DNA of 64,000 nt. Source: Hydrogenobacter sp. T-8 (GTDB taxonomy: Bacteria; Aquificota; Aquificia; Aquificales; Aquificaceae). A program made the translations under genes and the position numbers. Positions 48,973 to 56,237 of the stretch are shown piece by piece (position 1 is the stretch's first letter; every line of letters begins with the position of its first letter). Location of the stretch: assembly GCF_011006175.1 (NCBI RefSeq), contig NZ_CP048795.1, positions 372,001 to 436,000 of the forward strand, written 5' to 3'. A model generated the notes under the pieces. That model did not search any database and had not been told where the DNA came from. It saw only the letters and a program-made list of their open reading frames with translations.

Positions 48973-49768
48973 CCTTAACAGGCTATTTCTTTTTGAGCTC
49001 TTTGACGGAAAAAGAGTGGAAGCGGTTTACTACAGGGGGGATACCCTCTGTGTATCCACTCAGGCGGGCTGTGCCATAGGTTGTCCCTTCTGCCTTTCTG
49101 GCAAAAGTGGTCTTCTTAGAAACCTCTCTGCGGAAGAGATAATAGGGCAGTATGAACTTTTGAGAGATAGGCTTGAAATAAAGGGTATAGCCCTTGCGGG
49201 CATAGGTGAACCTCTCATGAACTGGGAAGCGGTAGAGGATGCTTTTTGGCACTTCAAAAACTTAGGTTTAAGAGTGAGCTTTTACACTACAGGATACCCA
49301 GTTAAAAAACTCAAAGAACTTCTAAGACTACCTCACAACGGAGTAAGCATATCTGTGCACTCTCTGAGAAAAGAGGTGAGGGAAAGATTGCTTCCTTATG
49401 CTGGTAGCTTAGAAAGTCTCATACAAACCTTAAGAGAAGAGCTTTCCACTATGCCCTTGAGGAAAAGAAAAAAGATAAGCCTTGCCTATTTACTGCTTAA
49501 GGGAGTAAACGACACTGAAGAGGAATTGAAAAACTTTGCCATGCTCGTAAAATCCTTTGGAGTGAGTGCAACTCTGTTGAGGTATAACCAGACAGTAGGA
49601 GACTTTAGAGACGTAGAGGACTGGGAGTATGAGAAAGCCTTTTTGCTTTTGAGGTCTTATGGTATAAGGGTTACGCTCTCCAATAGATTTAGAAAAGACC
49701 CTCTTGGAGGATGCGGGACACTTGTAGCAAACAGAAACCTCACAGAGTGTTTAGAATGTCCTTTATAA
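48944..49768 (+). CDS. RlmN/Cfr-family radical SAM methyltransferase
   Basis: 274 residues from ATG 48944 inside the ricT end. CVSTQAGCAIGCPFC has the CxxxCxxC cluster motif, GIGEPLMN matches the RlmN G-E-P motif, and GGCGTL near the C-terminus supplies the Cys that resolves the methyl transfer. RlmN methylates A2503 of 23S rRNA and A37 of some tRNAs. It is shorter than typical RlmN (~350), lacking most of the N-terminal helical domain, so substrate choice may differ. Confidence 0.82.
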   Translation: MKLLQELSSSLNRLFLFELFDGKRVEAVYYRGDTLCVSTQAGCAIGCPFCLSGKSGLLRNLSAEEIIGQYELLRDRLEIKGIALAGIGEPLMNWEAVEDAFWHFKNLGLRVSFYTTGYPVKKLKELLRLPHNGVSISVHSLRKEVRERLLPYAGSLESLIQTLREELSTMPLRKRKKISLAYLLLKGVNDTEEELKNFAMLVKSFGVSATLLRYNQTVGDFRDVEDWEYEKAFLLLRSYGIRVTLSNRFRKDPLGGCGTLVANRNLTECLECPL

Positions 49769-50162
49769 CCTCTTCGTGAAACTCTTCGCTAAGCTCATCA
49801 CCCCCTGCCGCACAGTAGAGAGGCATTACCTGAACCTTAGCCACACCCTGTTTTAGCATTCCTATCTTTTCAGCTGCGGACTTTGAAAGGTCTATTATTC
49901 TGCTCTTTTTGGCTGGTCCTCTGTCTGTAACTACCACCACCACATCCTCTCCGTTGCTGAGATTCCTAACCAACAGGTATGTTCCAAGAGGGTAATCTCT
50001 TGAGGCAGCGGTAAACTTATGCTTATTGAAAACTTCTCCTGAGCTCGTTTTTCTGCCATGAAACTTTCCGCCATACCAGCTTGCGTAGCCTTCCTGAACC
50101 TTACAATCTTGAGCGAGGGCAAAAGAAAAAAATAGCAAAGATATAAGTATGGCTATTCTCAT
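49740..50162 (-). CDS. rlpA: RlpA-like double-psi beta-barrel protein
   Basis: 140 residues with signal peptide IAILISLLFFSFALA. The RlpA barrel: EGYASWYGGKFHGRKTSSGE, FTAASRDYPLGT and VTDRGPAKKSRIIDLS with the catalytic Asp. No SPOR domain follows. RlpA is a lytic transglycosylase acting on denuded peptidoglycan. Shine-Dalgarno AGGAGGTG, so unlike many neighbours it has a normal leader. It overlaps the RlmN-like gene by 29 bp. Confidence 0.88.
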   Translation of the reverse strand: MRIAILISLLFFSFALAQDCKVQEGYASWYGGKFHGRKTSSGEVFNKHKFTAASRDYPLGTYLLVRNLSNGEDVVVVVTDRGPAKKSRIIDLSKSAAEKIGMLKQGVAKVQVMPLYCAAGGDELSEEFHEEVIKDILNTL

Positions 50163-50238
50163 AGAGACACCTCCTGCGGGTATAACTCCTTAATGATACC
50201 ATATATCATTTTAACTTTTCAACATGGTTTTTCTGATG

Positions 50239-50251
50239 TAAAATTCTATAG
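50239..50251 (+). promoter_or_regulatory. Promoter of acyP-LysM operon (leaderless type)
   Basis: TAAAAT (50239-50244) lies 7 nt before the acyP ATG. TTTTCA lies 17 bp upstream of the box (4 of 6 consensus). No Shine-Dalgarno before acyP, whereas the next gene has a perfect one. Confidence 0.6.
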
Positions 50252-50524
50252 ATGATAGCCCTAAGGATTTATATAAGCGGTATAGTGCAGGGAGTGGGCT
50301 ATAGGGCTTTTACAAAAAGACTGGCTCATAGCTACGCTCTCTCTGGCTGGGTTAGAAACTTACCTGACGGAAGGGTTGAGGTCTTTGTCCAAGGGGACAA
50401 AGATGTGATCTGGGATTTTTTGAAACAACTTTGGGAGGGTCCCACTGCGGGAAGGGTTGACCGCATGGAGATCCTCAAGGAGGTGCCAAGCCATGAAGAA
50501 AGGGATTTTACTATTAGGTATTAG
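50252..50524 (+). CDS. acyP: Acylphosphatase
   Basis: 90 residues. GIVQGVGYRAFTKRLA contains the phosphate-binding loop and catalytic Arg, and GWVRNLPDGRVEV contains the catalytic Asn. It hydrolyses acyl phosphates such as carbamoyl phosphate or 1,3-bisphosphoglycerate. It overlaps the LysM gene by 32 bp. Confidence 0.94.
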   Translation: MIALRIYISGIVQGVGYRAFTKRLAHSYALSGWVRNLPDGRVEVFVQGDKDVIWDFLKQLWEGPTAGRVDRMEILKEVPSHEERDFTIRY

Positions 50525-51914
50525 TCTTAGCCTTTCCTTCGCCTTGGAGTGTAAAAACTACAAGGTGAGGGAAGGGGACACTTTGGAAAAGATAGCCAAG
50601 AAAGAAGGAATAGATGTAAACAGTCTAAAGTCTGCCAACAGAGGTATTGATGAGAGAAAGCTCAGAGCTGGTCAAACCATATGTATACCAACAAAAAACA
50701 CACAGAAAAAAACCACAGAAAAGTATGCTATATATGAGGTAAAGAAAGGAGATAGCCTTCAAAAGATAGCGGACAGCTTTGGCGTGGATGTAAGAAGCCT
50801 AAGGGAGATTAACAACCTAAAGGATGACAGGATAGTGGAGGGTCAGAAGTTAAAGATTCCCGCAAGGGCAGGTGCTTCTGCAAGAGGCGCACAGATTAGA
50901 GAATACGACATCTATACAGTAAGGAGAGGTGGTAGGCTAGAGCATGTTTCAAGGACAACAGGCGTTCCTCTCAGGGAATTAGAGAGGCTAAACCCAGAGC
51001 TGAGAGATGCATGGCTAAAACCAGGAACACAGGTAAAGATGCCAAAGGGTAGTTTGAAGGCAAAGGCTGAAGAAGAAAGGGGAAAACCAAAAGAAAAAGA
51101 AAAATATGAGCTTTATACTGTCAAGAAAGGTGCAAGGCTGGAGCATGTGGCAAAAGCAACCGGTGTTCCGCTTGACGATTTAGAAAGGCTCAATCCAGAG
51201 CTTAAGGGCAAATGGCTTCGAGCTGGGACAAGGGTAAAGGTGCCTGTGAGAGATACTCAAGAAGCGGAAGGAAAGAAAAGAAAAGAAGAATCTTATGAAG
51301 TATACAAAATAAAAAGAGGTGGAAGGCTAAGGGATGTTGCCAAAGCGACAGGTGTCCCACTTAGAGAGTTGGAAAGGCTAAACCCAGACCTAAAGGGTAA
51401 ATTCCTGCAGGCGGGGACAAGGGTAAAGCTACCCAAAAGGGAAACCATAAACGCAGAAAGGCAATCACAAGAAAGAGGACAACAGGTCAGCAGAAGAGAA
51501 GAAAGGGCTGTGTTAGCAGAGCCAGAGAGGGAGACACCCACCACCCCTGCACCAAGGAGCTTGAATATACCGATGCCTGTTGAAGGTAAAGTTATCAAAG
51601 TGCCAAAAGGCGTAGAGATCTCCGCGCCTTGCTCATCACCCGTAAGAGCAGTTGAAGAGGGTAAGGTCATATATAGCGGTGGTGACCTGCAGGCTTATGG
51701 AAACATGGTCATAGTGGAGCATGACAGTTTTATATCCCTTTATGCCCACAATGAGGTTAATCTTGTCAAAAGAGGAGAAAAGGTGAGTAAGGGACAGGTA
51801 ATAGCAAGGGTTGGTAAAAAGAACAACTCCGAAGAGTGTGCACTGAGATTTGAGCTGAGAAATAAAGAAGGTGTTCCCCTTGACCCAACAGAATACATCA
51901 GAGACCTTCAGTGA
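50493..51914 (+). CDS. Five-LysM, LytM-domain envelope protein (metal site lost)
   Basis: 473 residues from ATG 50493, with Shine-Dalgarno AAGGAGGT. Signal peptide ILLLGISLSLSFA. Five LysM modules follow: two canonical (VREGDTLEKIAKKEGID; VKKGDSLQKIADSFGVD) and three of a second type with RGGRLEHV or KGARLEHV in place of the GD motif. A C-terminal LytM/M23 domain reads CALRFELRN where HLHFE is expected, so no zinc site. It probably binds peptidoglycan and activates an amidase, as NlpD/EnvC do. Confidence 0.87.
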   Translation: MKKGILLLGISLSLSFALECKNYKVREGDTLEKIAKKEGIDVNSLKSANRGIDERKLRAGQTICIPTKNTQKKTTEKYAIYEVKKGDSLQKIADSFGVDVRSLREINNLKDDRIVEGQKLKIPARAGASARGAQIREYDIYTVRRGGRLEHVSRTTGVPLRELERLNPELRDAWLKPGTQVKMPKGSLKAKAEEERGKPKEKEKYELYTVKKGARLEHVAKATGVPLDDLERLNPELKGKWLRAGTRVKVPVRDTQEAEGKKRKEESYEVYKIKRGGRLRDVAKATGVPLRELERLNPDLKGKFLQAGTRVKLPKRETINAERQSQERGQQVSRREERAVLAEPERETPTTPAPRSLNIPMPVEGKVIKVPKGVEISAPCSSPVRAVEEGKVIYSGGDLQAYGNMVIVEHDSFISLYAHNEVNLVKRGEKVSKGQVIARVGKKNNSEECALRFELRNKEGVPLDPTEYIRDLQ

Positions 51915-52524
51915 AAAGCCTATCACCTATGTCTCCTACCCCGGGCACTATGTAGCCCGCAGGGCTAAGCCCCTCATCTAAGCTCAGCAGGAAGAAGTCA
52001 ACCTCAGGGTGTGCGGACATAACCCTTTGAAGTCCCTGAGGGGAAGCGACAAGGTTAAAGACAAGGAGCCTTTTGGGTTTCATAGATTTGGTCTCCTTCA
52101 AGGCAAGGTCTAAGGTGCCACCAGTTGCCAGCATGGGGTCAAGCACCACCACATGTCTGTTTTCCAAAGGTGGAAGCCTTCTGTAGAAGATTTCTGGAGT
52201 GAGGGTATGCTCATCCCTCTTTATGGCAAGAAAGCCCGCCCTTGCCTTTGGCAGTGCCCTTAGGGCACCGCTGAGCATGGGAAGACCGGCTCTGAGTATG
52301 CAAACAAAAACAAACCTGTCCTCCTCCACAAACTCAAAGCTACCCACACCCATAGGCGTCTCAACCCTTTCTGTCTTAAGTGGAAGTTCGCTCAAGATAA
52401 AGGGCATAGCCATTAGGGTTATCTCCTCAAGGAGGCTTCTGAGCCTCTCAGAGGGTGTGTGCTTGTCCCTCACAAGGTTTAGTTTATGTCTTAGCAGTGG
52501 ATGGTCAATAATCTCCAAAGCCAT
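51898..52524 (-). CDS. upp: Uracil phosphoribosyltransferase
   Basis: 208 residues from ATG 52524, with GGAGA 7 nt upstream. ILRAGLPMLSGAL, the PRPP loop VVLDPMLATGGTLDLAL and GVGDIGDRLFT are the Upp signatures. It salvages uracil to UMP. Downstream gene of the rusA unit, overlapping rusA by 20 bp. Confidence 0.94.
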   Translation of the reverse strand: MALEIIDHPLLRHKLNLVRDKHTPSERLRSLLEEITLMAMPFILSELPLKTERVETPMGVGSFEFVEEDRFVFVCILRAGLPMLSGALRALPKARAGFLAIKRDEHTLTPEIFYRRLPPLENRHVVVLDPMLATGGTLDLALKETKSMKPKRLLVFNLVASPQGLQRVMSAHPEVDFFLLSLDEGLSPAGYIVPGVGDIGDRLFTEGL

Positions 52525-52879
52525 GTTCAAATTCTCCAAGCCTTATAAGGGTTCCCTGCTGACCCTTCACCACTCTCTTGAGGGTCCTTACCTCGTATAT
52601 CTGGCTGTCATTCTTTATCACACCACCCTTTTCCAACACATCCCACAGGCTTTTGAGCATGTTATCTATGTCCCTTCTTCTGTGGTTAGGAAGTATAAGT
52701 TCTATATAAACAGATAGTTTTCCCTTAAGTGGCTCGCCCGTGTATTGCTCTCTTATCTCCCAAAGGGCTCTTACCTCCCAGTTTTTTACCCTTGGGGGTT
52801 TAAATACCCTGCCACCCTTCCTTCTTATGTATCTGTTGCTCTTTGGCACAGGAAGCATAGAAAGCCTCAGCTCTATCAT
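52505..52879 (-). CDS. rusA: RusA-type Holliday junction resolvase
   Basis: 124 residues from ATG 52879, close to the 120 of E. coli RusA. Start chosen because the ATG overlaps the stop of the interrupted upstream gene (ATGA) and because LPVPKSNRYIRRKG aligns with the RusA N-terminus; a longer in-frame reading crosses the transposon end. Catalytic acids are visible in RRRDIDNMLKSLWD and GVIKNDSQI. RusA is often phage-borne, but a RusA from Aquifex aeolicus is known to resolve junctions, so a chromosomal role is likely. Confidence 0.9.
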   Translation of the reverse strand: MIELRLSMLPVPKSNRYIRRKGGRVFKPPRVKNWEVRALWEIREQYTGEPLKGKLSVYIELILPNHRRRDIDNMLKSLWDVLEKGGVIKNDSQIYEVRTLKRVVKGQQGTLIRLGEFEHGFGDY

Positions 52880-52945
52880 CTTTTTATAAAAATAAGGCAT
52901 AGGAAAAGTGTAAGCAAAAGACCTAAAAGGTTCATACCCATAGAT
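52876..52945 (-). pseudogene. 3' fragment of the interrupted DUF4149 gene
   Basis: The 70 bp encode SMGMNLLGLLLTLFLCLIFI and KR before a stop, a perfect fourth membrane helix. It is the missing end of the DUF4149 gene whose 5' part lies at 54158-54480. Joined at GGTAT/ATCTATG the two give 393 bp, exactly 131 codons. Its stop overlaps the rusA start. Confidence 0.9.
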
Positions 52946-52951
52946 ATAGTT

Positions 52952-52986
52952 CCTCATCCAATAGAAAAACATTCCACAAGATGAGG
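52952..52986 (-). repeat. Right-end hairpin of the TnpB element
   Basis: On the minus strand CCTCATC (52986-52980) and GATGAGG (52958-52952) pair across a 21-nt loop, ending 6 nt from the element edge and overlapping the tnpB stop. It is in the position of the subterminal palindrome bound by TnpA and the 3' part of the omegaRNA scaffold. Confidence 0.7.
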
Positions 52987-54057
52987 TTTCGCAGGCAAGG
53001 GGACTATAAGCTCCCTTGTGAACCGCATAAGAACATTCCTTGCACCTACGATATCTGCATCTTCCTCATATCCACACCGTAGGCACTTGAAATGTTCCCC
53101 ATTACGGTTCAACTTATCCTTATATCCACACTCAGGACAAGTCCTGCTTGTGTATTGTGGTGGAACTATGTAGGGCTGGACGCCAACTACCTCACATAGC
53201 TCCCTTATCCTCTTTAGAACATACCCATACAACCAGTGGTTAAACCTCCTGTTTACCACCCTACTCCATACTCCACTTTTACCCTTCTTCAAATTCTTTA
53301 ATCCTTCAAGCACTGGAGAAAAACTACCATCTATCACCCTCTTGAGTATTCTGTTTATCTCTGTCTTTAAATAGTGCTTTGCCCTTTTCCATCTTTTTGA
53401 ACCTTGCTTTTTAGGTTCTATCCTCTTTTCTATTATCTCTTTCACCTCTTTACCAAATATCTCTCCTTCTGATGTAGCGATTAACTTCTTGTATCCTATG
53501 TCTATACCCTTTGGTTTTTTACTTTCCAGTTTAATTTCCTTCTCAAAAACCAGTTTTAAATACCACTTACCGTTCTTTTCCAAAATCTCTATATCAGAGC
53601 ACAATTTCCAATCTCTAAAGTAATTGTTAGCATACTCATAGCTTTTGAAAGGGAAAGCAATCCATCTTTGATTTTGAGGGTCTCTCAAGAAGAGCCAAAA
53701 GTCAAAGGAGTTTCTACCTTTCTCAATCCTGTAAAACCTACTGTCAAGTTTTAAGGCAGGCTTTTTTATCAAAGGTTTTTGAGGATTTTTACCTTTTTTA
53801 AGTTTTGAAAAGAAACTTTTAAGGATTGCTTTTGCCTGCTGTAAAGCACAACCAAGATATCTCTTACTTAACCAAGTTTGGTATGGGTAGCTTTTAACAT
53901 GTTTATAGGAAGGTAGTGTTTTAGTTTCATAGCCTACATCTACAAAGTATTGACATGCCTTTTGATATTCGTGCCAGAGGTTTTCAAGAAAGCTTAACTT
54001 GCCTGTATTTGAAAAATCCAGAGAGAAGAGCAGACTTCTTTTGATGCTACTTTGCAT
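52954..54057 (-). CDS. tnpB: RNA-guided nuclease TnpB
   Basis: 367 residues, full length. RuvC-like acids: Asp in GIDIGYKKLIATSEG near 188, Glu in VLEGLKNL near 252 and Asp in YEEDADIVGARNVL near 332. Zinc ribbon TCPECGYKDKLNRNG with FKCLRCG lies before the last Asp. TnpB proteins use an omegaRNA from the transposon right end to cut DNA next to a TAM. The stop codon is 8 nt from the element edge, so the omegaRNA must overlap the tnpB 3' end. Confidence 0.95.
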   Translation of the reverse strand: MQSSIKRSLLFSLDFSNTGKLSFLENLWHEYQKACQYFVDVGYETKTLPSYKHVKSYPYQTWLSKRYLGCALQQAKAILKSFFSKLKKGKNPQKPLIKKPALKLDSRFYRIEKGRNSFDFWLFLRDPQNQRWIAFPFKSYEYANNYFRDWKLCSDIEILEKNGKWYLKLVFEKEIKLESKKPKGIDIGYKKLIATSEGEIFGKEVKEIIEKRIEPKKQGSKRWKRAKHYLKTEINRILKRVIDGSFSPVLEGLKNLKKGKSGVWSRVVNRRFNHWLYGYVLKRIRELCEVVGVQPYIVPPQYTSRTCPECGYKDKLNRNGEHFKCLRCGYEEDADIVGARNVLMRFTRELIVPLPAKPHLVECFSIG

Positions 54058-54146
54058 AGCGGGTTAAAATTTTAATGTCAACCTCCATAAGTGTCAAGGG
54101 GTCTTCACGTTTCCAAATTTCTCTATAAATTTCTATACTTTCAGTG

Positions 54147-54159
54147 ATTAGTTTCTAAT
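54147..54159 (-). repeat. Left-end hairpin of the TnpB element
   Basis: ATTAG-AAA-CTAAT, a perfect 5-bp stem with a 3-nt loop at the element's left edge. It also supplies the early stop codon that ends the truncated DUF4149 protein. Because it touches the flank, part of it belongs to the host site. Confidence 0.55.
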
Positions 54160-54480
54160 ACCGTGCCATCTCATAAAAGCGTCATAGTCTGTGAGCTTCA
54201 GGGAATGGGCGGTTGGAAGCACATAAAAGATATGAATGGCATGAATCAGAAGGTTAAAGAAGGCAAGGACAGGGATTAGCCTTCCGTATTTAAATCCAAG
54301 GAACAAGGTGGTCAGAGAAACCACAAGCCCTATGCCAAAGTATACGGGAAATATCCTCTCCACCACCGCACCTGCCTGTTCCTTTTGAAGCACCCTAAAA
54401 AGAGTGGGAGCAATAAAGAAGCTAAAGAAAGAGCCAAGCCCAAGGTATAGGGAGTTTATAAAGAGTAGAAACTTAAGCAT
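54148..54480 (-). pseudogene. 5' part of a DUF4149 membrane-protein gene, interrupted by the TnpB element
   Basis: As it stands the frame gives 110 residues with three membrane helices (LLFINSLYLGLGSFFSFFIA; IGLVVSLTTLFLGF; IPVLAFFNLLIHAIHIFYVL) and stops in the element just after RWHGI. DUF4149 proteins normally have a fourth helix, which is found intact beyond the element at 52876-52945. Host sequence ends at about 54158. The truncated protein may still be made; its start overlaps dapA by 8 bp. DUF4149 function is unknown. Confidence 0.88.
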
Positions 54481-55363
54481 CCCTTACCACAGGAAGTTTA
54501 TATTTTTTAAGAGTTTGTATAAGTTTCTCTTCGTTTTCTGGCTTCATGGGACAAAGGGGAAGTCTGAATTCCTTTTCACACATACCAAGAGCCCAGCAGG
54601 CGGTCTTTACAGGAATGGGGTTTGTCTCTATGAAGAGCACCTTAAAGAGCTCAAAAAGGTAATAGTGCAGTTCCCTTGCCCTATGGAAATCGCCCTTAAG
54701 GGCATGGTCCACGAGGGCTTTAACCTCCCTCGGCATTATGTTATTAGCAACGGATATAACGCCCTTTGCACCCAAAGCCATCATGGGAAGCGTCAAAGAG
54801 TCATCACCCGAAAGGATAGTAAAGTTCTCTCCCAGAAGCCTCGTAAGCTCGGAAATCCTGTCCATGTTGGGCGTAGATTCCTTTGACCCTACTATGTTGG
54901 GGCAGTCCTTGACAAGCCTGTAGATGGTCTCGGGGGCTATCTCCACACCAGTCCTTGAGGGTATGTTGTAGAGGATTATGGGAATATCTACCTCTTCCGC
55001 CACTGTCTTAAAGTGCTGGTATAGTCCCTCCTGAGTGGGCTTGTTGTAGTAGGGGACCACAAGAAGGCAGGCATCCGCACCCACCCTTTTTGCATGAGAT
55101 GTGAGCTCTATGGCTTCATGAGTGGCGTTTGCACCCGTGCCTGCAATTACCTTTATCCTTCCGTTAGCATACTTGACCGCATGCTCCACTACCCTCTCAT
55201 GCTCTTCAAAGGTAAGAGTAGGAGACTCTCCAGTTGTCCCGCACACTAAAATAGCATCCGTGTGGTTGTTCACATGAAAGTCTATTAGGCTCTCAAGGGC
55301 TTTAAAATCAACCTCTCCGTCCTTAAAGGGTGTTATGAGAGCGACGATTGAACCCTGAAACAT
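54473..55363 (-). CDS. dapA: 4-hydroxy-tetrahydrodipicolinate synthase
   Basis: 296 residues. CGTTGESPTLTFEEH, YYNKPTQEGLYQHF and ILYNIPSRTGVEI are DapA signatures, with the Schiff-base Lys in NIVGSKES. It condenses pyruvate with aspartate semialdehyde for lysine and diaminopimelate. lysC, an earlier step, is at 61031. First gene of the run dapA, DUF4149, rusA, upp. Confidence 0.96.
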   Translation of the reverse strand: MFQGSIVALITPFKDGEVDFKALESLIDFHVNNHTDAILVCGTTGESPTLTFEEHERVVEHAVKYANGRIKVIAGTGANATHEAIELTSHAKRVGADACLLVVPYYNKPTQEGLYQHFKTVAEEVDIPIILYNIPSRTGVEIAPETIYRLVKDCPNIVGSKESTPNMDRISELTRLLGENFTILSGDDSLTLPMMALGAKGVISVANNIMPREVKALVDHALKGDFHRARELHYYLFELFKVLFIETNPIPVKTACWALGMCEKEFRLPLCPMKPENEEKLIQTLKKYKLPVVRDA

Positions 55364-55376
55364 AGAAGAGATTATA
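55364..55376 (-). promoter_or_regulatory. -10 element of dapA, 7 nt before the ATG
   Basis: TATAAT at 55376-55371 on the minus strand, gap of 7 nt, no Shine-Dalgarno. It starts about 22 bp after the tRNA-Asp gene. It probably drove the whole dapA-DUF4149-rusA-upp run before the element inserted. Confidence 0.6.
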
Positions 55377-55398
55377 ACACATTGACCTTTTATAAGGG

Positions 55399-55476
55399 TG
55401 GCGGAGCCGACGGGACTTGAACCCGCGCCCTCCGGCTTGACAGGCCGGCGTTCTGACCGGGCTGAACTACGGCTCC
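55399..55476 (-). tRNA. tRNA-Asp (anticodon GUC), CCA encoded
   Basis: Acceptor GGAGCCG pairs with CGGCTCC; D-arm GTTC/GAAC; anticodon stem CCGGC/GCCGG with loop CTGTCAA giving GUC; T-loop TTCAAGT. Discriminator G followed by encoded CCA, unlike the Pro and Arg tRNAs in this window. TATAAT about 13 nt upstream. Confidence 0.95.
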
Positions 55477-55495
55477 TTTAGAGAGGTATATTATA

Positions 55496-55810
55496 TCACC
55501 TTTTTAGCAAAAGGGAAGAGATTTTTTCTATCTCTTTGGCAAGCTCAAAGTCTCTGTCTGTTATACCATTGACTTCATGGGTGGTGAACTTGACCCTCAG
55601 CCTCTTAAAGCTCACCTCTGCGTCTGGATGATGCCAGTGGGCTTCCGCAAGACTTGCAATTGCATTAAAGAGAAAGACAGTCTCCTTCCAGTTCTTGGTT
55701 TCAAAGTCCCTTAATATGCATCCCTTTTCATAACGCCAGAGGGGAAGCTCTTTAAGTTTTTCTTCAATCTCTTGTTGTGAGTAAACTCTCAGTTCTCTTT
55801 CGTCTGACAT
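55496..55810 (-). CDS. Pterin-4a-carbinolamine dehydratase family protein
   Basis: 104 residues. EAHWHHPDAEVSFKRLRV carries the family's active-site His-His-Pro-Asp, and HEVNGITDRDFELA the third His and conserved Asp. It dehydrates 4a-hydroxytetrahydropterin; in bacteria without aromatic hydroxylases it may serve molybdopterin-linked pterin recycling. It overlaps fur by 22 bp. Confidence 0.92.
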   Translation of the reverse strand: MSDERELRVYSQQEIEEKLKELPLWRYEKGCILRDFETKNWKETVFLFNAIASLAEAHWHHPDAEVSFKRLRVKFTTHEVNGITDRDFELAKEIEKISSLLLKR

Positions 55811-56217
55811 TTAGGGCATACTCCGTATATGTGTAGGGAATACTTGTGAACTCTGTAGCCTTCCATGTATGCGGGTGGTGTCCAATCTATGCAAAACTCC
55901 ACATCTCTTATAGCACCACACTGAGTGCATATAAGGTGGTGGTGGTCACTTACATTTGCATCATATCTCACAGAACCACCCCAATAGGCTACCTTTTTAA
56001 CAAACCCAAGTTCCTCAAGGGTTTCCACTGTCCTGTATACAGTAGCAAGGGATACGAAGGGGTATTTTTTCTTTATTTCGTTGTATATCTCCTCAACGGT
56101 GGGGTGGTCATCTCTGTTAAGCAGGACCTCATACACTGCCACCCTCTGGGGTGTGATCTTTAGTCCCATGTTCTTACAAGCCTCTATAAACTCCTGAAGC
56201 CTTTCTTCCTTAAGCAT
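55789..56217 (-). CDS. Fur-family metal/peroxide-sensing repressor
   Basis: 142 residues. Winged-helix region with KITPQRVAVYEVLLN and VSLATVYRTVETLEELG, metal site DHHHLICTQCG and a second Cys pair CPKCQ near the C-terminus (structural zinc). Whether it senses iron, peroxide or zinc cannot be decided. TATTAT lies 6 nt before the ATG; divergent from the DUF192 gene, 20 bp between starts. Confidence 0.9.
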   Translation of the reverse strand: MLKEERLQEFIEACKNMGLKITPQRVAVYEVLLNRDDHPTVEEIYNEIKKKYPFVSLATVYRTVETLEELGFVKKVAYWGGSVRYDANVSDHHHLICTQCGAIRDVEFCIDWTPPAYMEGYRVHKYSLHIYGVCPKCQTKEN

Positions 56218-56237
56218 GGGTATATAATATAAACCAT

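Larger units (their letters stand above)
52946..54157 (-). mobile_element. TnpB-only element of the IS200/IS605 (IS1341-like) type
   Basis: About 1,212 bp inserted in a DUF4149 gene. The ends are set by the host reading frame: on the minus strand the left flank ends GGCACGGTAT and the right flank begins ATCTATGGG. A 1-3 base shift is possible because TAT occurs at both junctions. There is no terminal inverted repeat and no target duplication beyond this overlap, as expected for this family. Hairpins lie at both ends: ATTAG-AAA-CTAAT at the left and CCTCATC...GATGAGG at the right. It carries tnpB only, so it would need tnpA from elsewhere. Confidence 0.88.

Noticed and set aside
52880-52972. 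Longer RusA starting at 52972
   Set aside because: The extra residues are read across the transposon edge and out of frame through the DUF4149 remnant. The shorter start aligns with RusA and overlaps the remnant's stop.
54060-54146. TTAAAATTTTAA palindrome near 54065 as the left end of the TnpB element
   Set aside because: The host reading frame places the edge at about 54157, roughly 90 bp further out. The palindrome is internal, in the tnpB leader.
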